NCBI GenBank assembly: GCA_024760905.1
Contig: CM045732.1
Span: forward strand, 52,057,996 to 52,121,995
Direction of reading: 5' to 3'
Origin: Plotosus lineatus
Lineage: Eukaryota > Chordata > Actinopteri > Siluriformes > Plotosidae
DNA length: 64,000 bases
Shown: piece by piece, positions 22,757 to 32,880 of the stretch
Position numbering within the stretch: the stretch's first letter is position 1
How the letters are laid out: each line of letters starts with the position of its first letter
Notes under the pieces: generated by a model
Seen by the model: the letters and a program-made list of their open reading frames with translations, nothing else
Database searches by the model: none
What the model was told of the DNA's origin: nothing
Made by a program: the position numbers and the translations under genes

Positions 22757-24335
22757 AATGGAGAGACCCTTCTTGGAGTCTGTAGGGGGTGTGTTGGAGA
22801 ACGCAACCCCCATGGGACTCACTCATTGTTCTGGGAGACTTCAACTCCCATGTGGCAATGATAATGTGACCTGGGAGGATGTGATCAGTAGGTACAGCCT
22901 CTCCAGCCTGAACCCAAATGGTGCTTCATTGTTGGACTTCTGGGCTCAGGACAGTTTGTCCATCATGAACACCATGTTCGAACATAAGGGTGTTCATAGG
23001 AGCAATTGCCACCAGGACACCCTAGGCCGCAGTTTAATGATCGACTTTTTAGTTGTGTCACCGGACTTGCGGGGGCATGTTCTGGACACAGATGAAGAGG
23101 GGAGCTGAGCTGTCAACCGATCACCGATGGTGAAGAAGTCCGCCATCCAGACCTGGCAGGCCCAAGCGTGCAGTTAGGGCCTCCTGGGGACTTTTGGTGG
23201 CTTCTCCTGTCAGCGCCACCTTTAACTCTCACTTCCAACAGAGCTTACCCACATCTCGAAGGACGCAGGTGACATAGAATCTAAAAGGGCCATGTTTCAT
23301 GCCTCTATGACTGAGGGGGCAGCCCATAGCTGTGGCTGGAAGGTCATTGGTGCCCGTTTTGGGGTTAGCCCCCGAACCTGGTGGTGGACACCTGCATTGA
23401 AGGGGGCTGTCCAACTGAAAAAGGAGGCATATCAGGGCTTATTGGCCTGTGGGACTCCCAATGCAGCAGACAGGTACCGGAAGGTCAAATGTGCTGCAGC
23501 CTGCGTTGGGGGAGTTCAGTGAGGGCCTCGAAAGCGATTATTGGTAAACCTCAAAAAGGTTCTGGACTACCATCCTCAGGAGGGAGAAACAGTTCTCCAC
23601 AAACACTGTTTACAGTGGAAGTGGGAAGCTGCTCACCTCGATTGGGGATGTCATTGGGAGGTGGAAGAAATAGTTTGAGGACCTGTTCAATCCCATCAAC
23701 ATGCCCTCTGCGGAGGAGGAAGACCGGGTTTGGGCGGAGGTCCACCCATCATTGGAGCTGAGGTCACTGAGGTAGTCAAAAAGCTGCTCGGTGGTTGGGC
23801 TCCGAGGGTGGATAAGATCTGCTCTGAATATCTCAGGGCTCTAGATGTTGTAAGACTGTCTTGTTTGACACGTCTGTGCATCACGTGGTCATCGGGGGCC
23901 ATACCTCTGGATTGGTAAACCAGAGAGGTAGTCACCCTTTTTAAAAAGGGAGACCGGAGGGTATGTTCCAATTATCGTGGAATCACAGTCCATAACCTAC
24001 CCAAACAGTCTATGCAGGGGTGCAGGAGAGGAGGACCCGACTGATAGTTGAACCTCGGCTTCAGGAGGAACAATGCTGTTTTCATCCTGGCATCCACTCT
24101 TTACCAGCTCTCCATGCTCTACAGGATCCTGGAAGAGGCGTGGGAGTGTGTTCAACCTGTCCTCATGTGTTTTGTGGATTTGGAGAAGGCTTTCGACCAT
24201 TTCCTTTGGGTTATCTTGTGGGGCATGAGCCAGGAGTATGGCATTCTGGGCCCTTTGCTGCGGGCCATTGAGTCACTGTCCGAGCCATTGAGTGGTTCCG
24301 GTTTGAAAGTGATGATGATGATGATGATGATGATG
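22757..24335 (+). pseudogene. Decayed LINE pol pseudogene (endonuclease plus partial reverse transcriptase)
   Basis: An endonuclease remnant reads GDFNSHVG-like (CSGRLQLPCGNDNVTWEDVI after a frame change), SLSSLNPNGASLLDFWAQDS, DTLGRSLMIDFLVVSPDLRG and a later AELSTDH. A linker follows (RTWWWTPALKGAVQLKKEAY, then ACGTPNAADRYR). The RT part reads EVVKKLLGGWAPRVDKI, FKKGDRRVCSNYRGIT and CFVDLEKAFDHF, the last carrying the first catalytic aspartate. It then jumps to a (GAT)n tail at 24309-24334; the Y/FADD region is lost. Multiple frameshifts and stops. Motifs and tail suggest an RTE/Rex3-like non-LTR element, but the clade is uncertain. Confidence 0.8.
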
Positions 24336-25276
24336 GAAAGAAAAAAATCTTGACTGACCATGATTGAAGGTAGCAAACGCTTGGTGAAGTTAAATCTTAC
24401 ATAGTAAAAAAAAGTAGCAGTTACAGCTGTGAACTGAACAGTCATGAACAAGAACTCAGGTGATTGGGAATAATCAGTTGTAAAGGCCAAAATAAAATAA
24501 ACTGATAATAAGAATAGTCAGACTAAAAGATTCAGTGTGCTAGAGAGCATACAAATTGAACTGTAGAGTGATGGAAAAAGGTCACGTGATCTTATGAGTC
24601 CACACCCTATGGAGAATCTACAGAGAGATGTTCATATCAGGGAAAGAAAGAAATCAATGGAGCCATCCTGATTTGGGATCACTGCACAATATGCCATAGA
24701 GTATTATGAGCTAGATGTGCTTGGATAGTTAGGTCGAGGCTCCGCAAAATTATATAGCAACAAAGTAACGCGTGTGGATGACCCGAAAGCACGAAATGAC
24801 CAGGTTATCCCAACAATACAGTTTTTCTTCCCTTATGGAATGGGTATAACATCTGGGCTCAAATGCTAGAAAAGTGGTTCAGGGGGAATGTTTTGTTGTT
24901 GTGTTCCAGCTCGCCAGTGGTTACTTATTGTTTACACTACCAATCAACTTTATGAGCAAATTAGGTATTTTATGTGTGACAGTTTAGTACATGTACGTTT
25001 ATGTTAATTTTTCAGAAATATTACTGACATAAGGAATATGAATGAATGAAAACAAAGACTTACATACGCCAAATGAAATTATTCTCTTTTTTATTCTCTT
25101 CAAAATCTTCAGATTTTTCATTTAGAAGTTAAGAATTATATAAGAAAGGGAGGGGAAAAAAAAAAAGTTTTTCCACACAAGCAACAGAACAGAAATAGGT
25201 TGCGTGATGACCCTCAGCTAGCATTGCCATTTCCTTCTTGCGTTAATCTGCACATTGGTGGTAGTTGTAACCTAAG
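24336..25276. other. AT-rich spacer
   Basis: No gene recognised. Confidence 0.35.
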
Positions 25277-25284
25277 GGTTAGAG

Positions 25285-26129
25285 CAGGGGTCTCAAAACA
25301 TTTCCTGCGGGAGCCACATAACTTTTCCCTTCTCTGATGGGGGGCCGAGATCAGTTTGTAACAGAAAAAGTGTGACGATCACAGGGCTGCCTAAACGTAA
25401 ACATTTACTGTTTTCCAGTAAGCCATGCATAACCAGATATTATTAACCCTTTTCGGGACCTTCACAGAAAAAAGTCAGGAAATAATAAAAAAAAAACAAA
25501 ACGCTGCTTGCTATCAGTTGAGCAACCCGAAAGCTGCCCGAGCAGACTGACTGGTTCAGCTGAGCCTGGCGTACAAATGTATTCTTTTGAGCTAACAGTC
25601 CAGTTTTAAGCTTTGAGAGTTTGTCTATTCGCATTTGGCCTTGCAAGCAATCATACTCGTCTTTGAGATGGGATTCAGAGTTGTATTGTTTGAATACCGC
25701 CACTGTGTCTTGACAGATAATACAAACAACCTTTTCTTTGCATTAAACAAAAAAATAATTGTTTGTCCACTGCAGGTGAAATACCCTGCATTCTGAATCA
25801 AATTTTCTCTTCCATAACGTTTTAACCATTATTCCGTTCTATTTGACAGGGGAGAGTCTAGAATTTTTGTTTGGGGGGGGGGGGGTGTTAAGATGGGGCA
25901 CAGACGGCAGAAGGGTGGAGTAGAATGCTATGTTCTGGGTGTGAATTAGTCTTCACCGCGTTGCCAGATTAAAAAAAAATAATAATCATAATGCGTCTCT
26001 TGTACTATTCAGGGGGCCGGGCCAAATGTGGAGATGGGCCGCATCCGGCCCACGGGCCATAGTTTGGGGACCACTGAGTTAAGCTTTCCTCTGTAACATA
26101 ACAAATGCACTGAAGTTTGGGGACCACTG
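25285..26129 (-). mobile_element. hAT (Charlie-like) derivative with duplicated right end
   Basis: Left end CAGGGGTCTCAAAACATTTC; right end, inward, CAGTGGTCCCCAAACTTC. A perfect 8-bp TSD, GGTTAGAG, lies at 25277-25284 and 26130-26137. The right terminus occurs twice (GTTTGGGGACCACTG at about 26062-26076 and 26115-26129), enclosing about 35 bp that also flanks the related copy at 27620. The minus strand keeps an N-terminal transposase fragment. Confidence 0.88.
25500..25760 (-). pseudogene. N-terminal hAT transposase fragment, GTF2IRD2/Charlie8-like
   Basis: The minus strand reads CQDTVAVFKQYNSESH, KDEYDCLQGQMRIDKLSKLK, GLLAQKNTFVRQAQLNQS and FRVAQLIASS. This order resembles the start of hAT transposases related to Charlie8 and to the domesticated GTF2IRD2 family. 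A damaged zinc finger comes first, then the conserved helical segment. The catalytic and dimerisation regions are deleted. In a whole-genome annotation this could be miscalled a 'GTF2I repeat domain-containing protein 2-like' fragment. Confidence 0.65.
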
Positions 26130-26137
26130 GGTTAGAG

Positions 26138-27175
26138 AAACTGCTTTGGGACCGAATGGTTGCTGGTGTGGTTCCTGAATTAGCAGGAAACGTATGCAGC
26201 AATGGATAAGTGATCTGCCTTCGACAGGGCACCCCACCCCAAGCTGTTGTGTGGACGCCCCATTGTGTGCGTGCTCACTTTGGACTTATTAAATGCAAAG
26301 ACAATAGTTTCCCTTTTGGGATTCATTCCGTATAGTGAAATAAAAAAATATATATATACACAATGTACCCGACTTATACTAGAATTAAAATAAAGTACAA
26401 AAACAAGCAATAGTTTGTTGAATAGAAGGAGAAGGAGAAAGAGGATAAGAGAGAGAGAGATTTTTGGCCTTACTGGGCTTTGCATACCATCCAATATTGG
26501 ACGTTTGGAAAATTCATCACCAACAGTCAGGCCAGGGCCCCAGTGAAACATGGGTGGTCACTAACAAAGTTTTAAACAAATGACTTTACATGATGTGATC
26601 ATTATCTGTAGTAGAGCAACAAAAGGAGGGATGAAGGAAACAGTTTCCTGTCGAAAGACAAAATTATGAGTGACACAACACTTTGATGATGGCCAGAAAA
26701 AACATCAATAAACAAAGCCATGTTTGTCTGAAGATTGGACCGGCTGACTCACTGGATGATGGTTGGAAGCTCAGGACATACTTGGACAGGAAAAATAAAA
26801 TCATGAAACCCACAAGCGGTCATGTTCCTTTTGGCCACTCTTTTGCCTTCTTTTGCTGAATCAGCAACGACTAGTTTGTGCAAATGGAAAGTACAATAAA
26901 TTTACATTAGACAGTATGTAATAGTACAAACATGTCTGAGCACGAGAACCTACCATATGACCAAGTGGTTTATTCAAAGAATACTTACAAATCAGGTACA
27001 GTCGAAGTAGTAACTGTGGCCCAACGTCATCTCTTGGTTAAGATCTCTTAAGTAGATTATTAATTAATATTATTATTTTTTAATGTGTTATTAATCATTC
27101 AACCAATAATTAGGTTTTACAGTAAACACAAGTTTGCTGTTAACATCATTTATTTGCCAAAACTAATCCTACTGG
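26138..27175. other. AT-rich spacer
   Basis: No gene or transposon recognised. A short (GA)n tract lies at about 26450-26461. Confidence 0.35.
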
Positions 27176-27520
27176 CAGGGCAGTTGTGGCCCGGTGGTAA
27201 GGCGCTGGACTGCTGATCCTAAGGTTGGGGGTTCAGGCTCCTCTGTCAATGGTTGTCACTGCCCCCCCCCCCCTTCCCACAGTGCAGCTTACTGGGTTAT
27301 CAAAGGTCTGCCGTGTCTCTCACTGTCTATGGTGAAAGGCGGTAAAAGAACCATTGATGACTTTCGACAAGAGTAGGCTGCAAAGCCATCAGCGTGTTTC
27401 TGCCCTGCAATGGCCTGGCGAGCTGTCCAGGGTGTACTCTGCCCTCACCCGGAGTTGGCTGGGATGGGCGCAAGCCTCTCTGCGACCCTAATTAGGATTA
27501 AGCGGGTACAAAAAAATGAA
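27176..27520 (+). mobile_element. tRNA-derived SINE H1/A
   Basis: H1 head (GTGGCCCGGTGGTAAGGCGC), body and tail A (TGGGATGGGCGCAAGCCTCT, ATTAGGATTAAGCGGG). Near full length; a C-run at about 27266 interrupts the body. Confidence 0.88.
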
Positions 27521-27619
27521 CTGATGATGAACTGAATATTCAAGACTTTTATAACATAAACTTATACTCAGCACTGTTAACGTGATTTTAAAAAAATGCT
27601 GTGTTTCAAGATGTTACGC

Positions 27620-28276
27620 CAGGGGTCCCGAACCTTTTTCCTGCGGGGGCCACAAAAATTTTCCCTTCTCTGATGGGGAGATCAGTTTGTAACAGAAAAA
27701 GCGTGACGATCGCTTGCTATCAGTTGAGCAACCTGAAAGCTGCCCGAACAGACGACTGGTTCAGCCGAGCCTGGCGTACAAATGTATTCTCCTGAGCTAA
27801 CGGTCCAGTTTTTAGCCTTGAGAGTTTTTCTACTCACATTTGCAAGCAATCATACTCGTCTTTGTGACGGGTTTCAGAGTGTCGGCGCAGACTGCATTGT
27901 TTAAATACCGCCACTGTGTCTTGACAGATGGTACAAACATTTTCTTTGCATTAAACAAAAAAATAATTGTTTGTCCACTGCAGGTGCAATACCCTGCATT
28001 CTGAATCAAATTTTCTGTTCCATAACCTTTTCACCATTACGCCGTTCTATTTGACACTGGAGAGTCTAGGATTTTTGTTTCGGGGGTCAGATGGGGCACA
28101 GACGGCAGAAGGGTGGAGTACATAGTATGCTATGTTCTGGGTGTGAATTACTCTTGATTGTGTGGCCAGACTAAAAAAGAAATAATCATAATGCATCTCT
28201 GGTATTGTTCAGGGGGCCTGGCCAAATGTGGAGGTGGGCCACATCGGGCCCATGGGCCGTAGTTTGGGGACCACTG
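27620..28276 (-). mobile_element. hAT (Charlie-like) derivative, second copy
   Basis: Left end CAGGGGTCCCGAACCTTTTT; right end, inward, CAGTGGTCCCCAAACTACGG. The TSD is TGTTACGC at 27612-27619 against TGTTAAGC at 28277-28284 (7 of 8). On the minus strand it encodes a better-kept finger, VCTICQDTVAVFKQCSLRRH then SETRHKDEYDCLQ: C-x2-C...H-x4-H spacing as in BED/C2H2 fingers of hAT transposases. The rest of the transposase is deleted. Confidence 0.82.
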
Positions 28277-28309
28277 TGTTAAGCTTTCCTCTGTAACATA
28301 ACAACAAAT

Positions 28310-28500
28310 ACACTGGTCAGCTATAACACTAAAAACATCACCAAAACTGATAGGTACATTGAATAACATTGGGAAACTATACGGGAACAGTGTGATCTGA
28401 CTGGTCCACTCTGTGGGGATTAAAAACGTTATCCTGAATGAGTAACTCTTGCATCAAAATGAAGGATACTGATGGTTTGTCATGTTCACTGGAGCAGGCA
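28310..28500 (+). mobile_element. Tc1-like terminal fragment
   Basis: TACACTGGTCAGCTATAACA and CTGATAGGTACATTGAATAA resemble the long terminal repeat region of a common teleost Tc1 element ('gatcagccataacatta', 'gtgaagtgaataac', from memory). No matching right end nearby. Related pieces lie at 32311, 42625 and 52617. Confidence 0.55.
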
Positions 28501-28749
28501 CCACTGTCATGATTTAAAAATGAATAACTAATCCAAAAAATCTGATTTTAATGTTTTTCTTAGTTCTCCATGTGGTAAATAGTAAAATTTTGAATGAGTA
28601 CAATATAGAGATTTAAGGACAAAGTTGACAAGTTTTTCATGAGAACTCTCAAACTCCAAACATGTATTCAAATTCTCAAGTTTTGTGATGACCTAACATC
28701 ACACGACCCATGTTCTTATAAAGAGCGACTTAGAATCTTTTTTTTTTTT

Positions 28750-28869
28750 TTAATACAACTGAGGGTTAAGGGCATTACTCAAAAACCCAATAGTGGTGAT
28801 AATGGGGATTGAACCACTGACCTTCAGATTAGCAACCTATTGCCTTATTCACTTGGCCACCACTGCCCA
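28750..28869 (-). repeat. Fragment of the 'ggg(c)attgctcaa' dispersed repeat
   Basis: GGGTTAAGGGCATTACTCAA, then GGATTGAACCACTGACCTTC and CTTGGCCACCACTGCCC; same family as 3481-3604. Confidence 0.45.
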
Positions 28870-29225
28870 ATCATATGACACCCCTCTTATTCTCTATTTT
28901 TACTCTCACCCAGAAAAATCTTCTGATGTTTCTCCTTTCTAGAGATTTAAAATTTCCAAAGAATAGCACAGGGATCCCATACGTACCCATACTCCTGAAG
29001 GACAGAGGGACGGAGGATGAAGCGATGGACGGACTATGCTATAGTTTTTAATTAAGAAAAAAAAGAAAAGAAATTCAGATCTCAGGAAGGAAACCAGCTA
29101 TTGCAGCCATACTCGGGTACATTGATGTATGGGGAGATGATAATTTAAAACCAGTTTTATTTGGATTGGATGCTTTTTCCTTATCACTGGTCCTCTGCTT
29201 GCACTGACTACCATTATAGAGCATG
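28870..29225. other. Spacer
   Basis: Nothing recognised. Confidence 0.3.
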
Positions 29226-29375
29226 GGAGGTGGCATGGTGCTGTAATGGTTAGCGCATCCACCTCACAGCAAGAAAGTTCTGTGTTCGAGTCCCAGCTCG
29301 GGTGTTTGTGTGTGGAGTTTGCATGTTCTCCCCATGCTTGCATGGGTTTCCTCCAAGTACTCCAGTTTCCTTCCA
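29226..29375 (+). mobile_element. SINE C, 5' half (split by an RTE insertion)
   Basis: Head GGTGCTGTAATGGTTAGCGC and TGTTCGAGTCCCAGC, then GAGTTTGCATGTTCTCCCCA and GGGTTTCCTCC. It continues at 30621 after the RTE derivative. Confidence 0.88.
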
Positions 29376-30620
29376 ATGCAGCCGTGAGGGAGGGGCACAA
29401 GCCAGTGTCTCTCCCTCACGCCGGTCCCAAGCCCGGATAAATGCAGAGGGTTACGTCAGGAAGGGCATCCGGCGTAAAACAAATGCCAAATAAAATATGC
29501 GAGTCACAACAACAAAAAAAAATCATACCAGATCGGTCGAGGCCCGGGTTAACATTGACCGCCATCAGTGCTGTTAACCAACAGGGTGCTGGTGGAAATT
29601 GGACTACTGTTGGTCAAAGACGTAGAAGAAGGAGAGGCGGGAGGCATGTCTGTAGGCAGAGAGAGAAGAGGAAAGGCATGAGTCTAGGACTGAAAGTAGG
29701 GACTTTGAATGTTGGAACTATGGTAGGAAAAGGTAGAGAGCTGGCTGACATGATGCAGAGGAGGAAGGTGGACATACTGTGTGTCCAGGAGACCAGGTGG
29801 AAAAGTAGCAAAGCTAGAAGCTTAGGAACAGGGTTTAAGCTGTTTTTTAATGGTGTGGATGGGAAGAGAAATGGAGTAGGAGTCATCTTGAAGGGGGTGT
29901 TGGTCAGGAATGTTCTAGAAGTGAAAAGAGTGTCAGACAGAGTGATGACCAAGTTAGAAATTGAAGGTGTGATGTTCAATGTTGTTAGTGCTTATGCCCC
30001 ACAGGCAGGATGTGAGCTAGAAGAGAAGGAGAGATTCTGGAGTGAGTTAGATGAAGTGATGCAGAGTACCCCCAGAGATGAAAGAGTGGTCATTGGGGCA
30101 GACTTCAATGGACATGTTGGTGCAGGCAACAGAGGGGACGAGCAAGTGATGGGCAGGTTTGGTATCCAGGACAGGAACGCAGAAGGACAGATGTTGGTTG
30201 ATTTTGCAAAAAGGATGGAAATGGCTGTGGTAAATACTTTCTTCCAGAAGAGACAGGATATGAAAATGTTGAGGTTCTCTTTGGGAGTAACGAGGATGGA
30301 TAGGATCAGGAATGAGCACATCAGAGGGACAGCACATGTAAGACGTTTTGGAGACAAAGTCAGAGAGGCTAGATTGAGATGGTTTGGACATGTACAGAGG
30401 AGGGATAGTGAGTATATTGGTCGTAGGATGCTGCGGTTGGAATTACCAGGCAGAAGGCCTAGAGGAAGACCAAAGAGACGATTCATGGACGTGGTGAAGG
30501 AGGACATGAAGGCAGTTGGTGTAAGAGAAGAAGATGCAGAGGATAGGGTGAGATGGAGGCAGATGATTCGCTGTGGCGACCCCTGAAGGGAACAGCCGAA
30601 AGGAAAAGAAGAAGTAGAAG
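29376..30620 (+). mobile_element. RTE-type LINE derivative lacking the reverse transcriptase
   Basis: It begins ATGCAGCCGTGAGGG and ends GGAACAGCCGAAAGGAAAAG plus a GAAG-rich tail, the same two ends as the 3.2-kb RTE at 44160. A perfect 17-bp TSD, ACTCCAGTTTCCTTCCA, flanks it (29359-29375, 30621-30637), so this 1,245-bp unit was inserted as a whole by target-primed integration. About 1.9 kb of RTE sequence is missing at a junction near 30256. Confidence 0.93.
29441..30586 (+). CDS. Internally deleted RTE LINE ORF: endonuclease part joined to C-terminal tail
   Basis: A 381-codon uninterrupted frame. After a basic region (about residues 60-66) come apurinic-endonuclease motifs TLNVG (88-92), QETRW (116-120), SAYAPQ and GADFNGHVG (about 219-227). 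At about residue 272 the frame passes directly into the RTE C-terminal segment (MLRFSLGVTRMDRIRNEHIR, then LRWFGHVQRRDSEYIGRRM and RRPRGRPKRRFMD). Reverse transcriptase and the last endonuclease motifs are gone, so nuclease activity is unlikely; nucleic-acid binding is possible. The true start is unsure: residues before about 80 overlap RTE 5'-UTR-like sequence. Such ORFs are often named 'craniofacial development protein 2-like'. No RT motif means it would depend on other RTE copies. Confidence 0.85.
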   Translation: MQRVTSGRASGVKQMPNKICESQQQKKIIPDRSRPGLTLTAISAVNQQGAGGNWTTVGQRRRRRRGGRHVCRQREKRKGMSLGLKVGTLNVGTMVGKGRELADMMQRRKVDILCVQETRWKSSKARSLGTGFKLFFNGVDGKRNGVGVILKGVLVRNVLEVKRVSDRVMTKLEIEGVMFNVVSAYAPQAGCELEEKERFWSELDEVMQSTPRDERVVIGADFNGHVGAGNRGDEQVMGRFGIQDRNAEGQMLVDFAKRMEMAVVNTFFQKRQDMKMLRFSLGVTRMDRIRNEHIRGTAHVRRFGDKVREARLRWFGHVQRRDSEYIGRRMLRLELPGRRPRGRPKRRFMDVVKEDMKAVGVREEDAEDRVRWRQMIRCGDP

Positions 30621-30840
30621 ACTCCAGTTTCCTTCCACAGTCCAAAACCATGTACCATTCGTTACCTGTCTGTTCCAAATCCATCCTAGTTGTGAATGTA
30701 TGAATGATTGTTTGAATTTTTGCCCTGTGATGACCTGGTGAACTGTCCAGGGTGCCACACCCTCTCCCATACTCGGCTGAGATGGGCACTTGCCTCTCTG
30801 TGACCCTGATTCGAATTAAGTAATTCAGAACATGAATGAA
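30621..30840 (+). mobile_element. SINE C, 3' half (continuation of 29226-29375)
   Basis: TTTCCTTCCACAGTCCAAAA, CTGTCCAGGGTGCCACACCC and CTCGGCTGAGATGGGCACTT; ends in an (AATG)n-like tail. Confidence 0.88.
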
Positions 30841-31448
30841 TGAACTCGGTGTGGCATTGCAGAGAGAGAGAGACATTTTACTCATTTCTACTACTAACTC
30901 TGAGCATTACATACATTTCACCTGGATTTACTGATTTATCGGAGCCAAAAGTAAGAAAGAGTAAACCTTTTGTCCACTTTCTCAACTTCTCCTTATGATG
31001 TCTAGTTTTTCTGGGAAAGGCCTCCTTAAAAATGGTAAAGTAAATTTATCCTCCATTGTTAGTCATTGTTTGTGTAAAAAATTCCATCTTAAATGTATTG
31101 CATGCAGATCGCCACATTCCATTCAGCTAGTTTTGCTCTGACCAACTAATCAGAGGATGGAAAATTGCTGACATTAATGTAAGCCAGCTAGCTGGCCCTG
31201 TGTGGTGAATCTGAAATCTGATTGGTTCAAGAAACAGCCCCATTGCTCATATAATTTGTGCCATTGGCAAGTGCTGCTGATTCTGAAGGTCCTGGGCAGA
31301 TTAGACTGACATGGCAGCACAGAGAAGCTGCAATCTGATTGGACAAAAAAAAATCCAACATGCACATATACATACTGAAAGCAGTACAGCCAAGAGACAA
31401 TGAAGAGAATAGACTGTTGGGAATAAATTAATACAAATACATACCGGT
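30841..31448. other. Spacer
   Basis: Nothing recognised apart from a short (GA)n at about 30862-30871. Confidence 0.35.
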
Positions 31449-31464
31449 AAATGGAACAAATACT

Positions 31465-32178
31465 GTACTGGAAAGTTGTGGCCTGCCTGGGGCAGTGGTG
31501 GTCTAGTGGTATAGAGCGCTGGATCACTGATCCAGAGGTTGGGGGTTCGAGTCCCACTCTCCACAAGGTTGTCACTGTCCCCCCAGTGCAGCTAACTGGG
31601 TTATCAAAGGCGGGCCATGTCTCTCACTGTCTATGGTGTGAGGCATGTAAAAGAGCCATTGCTGACTTCGTAGAGTAGCTGCAAAGCCGTCAGTGTGTTT
31701 CTGTCCCTTGCTAAAAAGGGTTGTGACAGGAAGGGTATCCGACGTAAAAACCTCTGCCAAATCAAACGTACAAATCAGATGATTCGCTGTGGCCACTCAT
31801 GAGTAAAAGGGAAAAAGCCGAAAGGAAGACAAAGTAGTGGCCTGCCTGGTGGTAAAAAGTGCTGGATCGCTGATCCTAGGGTTGGGGGTTTGAGTCCCAC
31901 TCTCCACAAGGTTGTCACACACACCCCCCCAGTTCAGCTAGCTGGGTTATCAAAGGCCGGCCATGTCTCTCACTGTCTGTGGTGTGAGGCATGTAAAAGA
32001 ACCATTGCTGACTTTTGTAAAGAGCAGATGTATAGCCACCAGTGTGTTTCTGCCCCTTGCAAATGGGTTGTGTTAGGAAGGGCATCCAATGTAAAAACCT
32101 ATAATGTAAAAACATGTGATGATTCGCTGTGGTGACCCCTGAGAACAAGGGAACAGCTGAAAGGAAAAGAAGAAGAAG
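31465..32178 (+). mobile_element. H1/B SINE (outer), split near its 5' end by another SINE
   Basis: Body at 31832-32178: H1 head with GGGGGTTTGAGTCCC, H1 body, tail B (AGGAAGGGCATCCAATGTAA, then GATTCGCTGTGGTGACCCCT) and an (AAG)n end. Its own TSD, AAATGGAACAARTACT, lies at 31449-31464 and 32179-32194 (one difference). The inserted SINE occupies 31491-31831. Confidence 0.85.
31491..31831 (+). mobile_element. H1/B SINE (inner) inserted in the head of another
   Basis: Complete H1/B SINE. The target AAGTWGTGGCCTGCCTGG, part of the outer SINE head, is duplicated at 31473-31490 and 31832-31849 (one mismatch). Tail B includes AAGGGTATCCGACGTAAAAA and GATGATTCGCTGTGG. Confidence 0.9.
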
Positions 32179-32310
32179 AAATGGAACAAGTACTAGAGTT
32201 TAAGTTATAAATGTATTCTGGTACTTCTGATTGTGTTTAATCCAGCAGAGAAGGTTTTGCTGGCCCTGAGGGAACGCCACTGGCAAAAAAAGTGACCTTT
32301 TAGTTCACAA

Positions 32311-32626
32311 AGATGCTGGAAGCAGAAAAAATAAGCAAATGTGAGAATTTGAGTGACTTTTACTAGGGCTTTGACTAAAGGTCTTGGGTCTATTCATCTC
32401 TAAACTGGCAGATGTTCTGAGCTGAGAGGCGTGTCATGAGTGCTCAGTATTCACTGACATGTGTGCAGAGTGTGGAATGATGCCACAGAAGAGCTTCTAT
32501 AGCACAAGTTGCTGAAACAGTTAATGTTGGCTATGAGCGAAAGGTGTCAGAACACAAAATGTATTGCTGCCTTGACCCCCAAAGCATTCAGGTGGTGCTA
32601 ATGTTGTGGCTAATCAGTGTATATTG
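32311..32626 (+). mobile_element. Tc1-like element fragment with internal deletion
   Basis: Contains remnants of a Tc1 transposase N-terminus (for example ACAGAAGAGCTTCTATAGCA followed by CAAGTTGCTGA and AAAGGTGTCAGAACACA), then directly the 3' terminal block GTGGTGCTAATGTTGTGGCT ending AATCAGTGTATA. The DDE part is lost. Confidence 0.6.
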
Positions 32627-32636
32627 TCATGTGACA

Positions 32637-32880
32637 CTGTACGGTGGTGTAGTGGTTAGCACGTCCGCCTCACAGCAAGAAGGCCTGGGTTCAATTCCCA
32701 GCCTGGGTGTTTCTGTGTGGAGTTTGCATGTTCTCCTTGTGCTTGTGTGGGTTTCCTCCAGGTAGTCCGGTTTCCTCCCACACTCCAAAAACATGCACAG
32801 TGGGTTAATTGGCTGTTCTAAATTGCCCAGTACGTAGGTGTAAGTGAGTCCGTATGTAGCCTGGTGAACCATATGGTAGA
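32637..32880 (+). mobile_element. SINE C, head and body
   Basis: Well-kept head ACGGTGGTGTAGTGGTTAGC with GGGTTCAATTCCCAGCC, then GGTTTCCTCCCACACTCCAA. The tail is replaced or lost after about 32850. Confidence 0.85.

Noticed and set aside
22757..24335. Possible host gene with 'DFNSHVG'-like and 'VDLEKAF' protein words
   Set aside because: Words, order and the (GAT)n tail fit a dead LINE; there are many frame breaks.
29441..30586. Host 'craniofacial development protein 2'
   Set aside because: The motif order, shared RTE ends and 17-bp target duplication show a retrotransposon ORF.
32637..32720. tRNA-like A and B boxes suggesting a tRNA gene
   Set aside because: They are heads of dispersed SINEs with conserved non-tRNA bodies and tails, and no intact cloverleaf was recognised.
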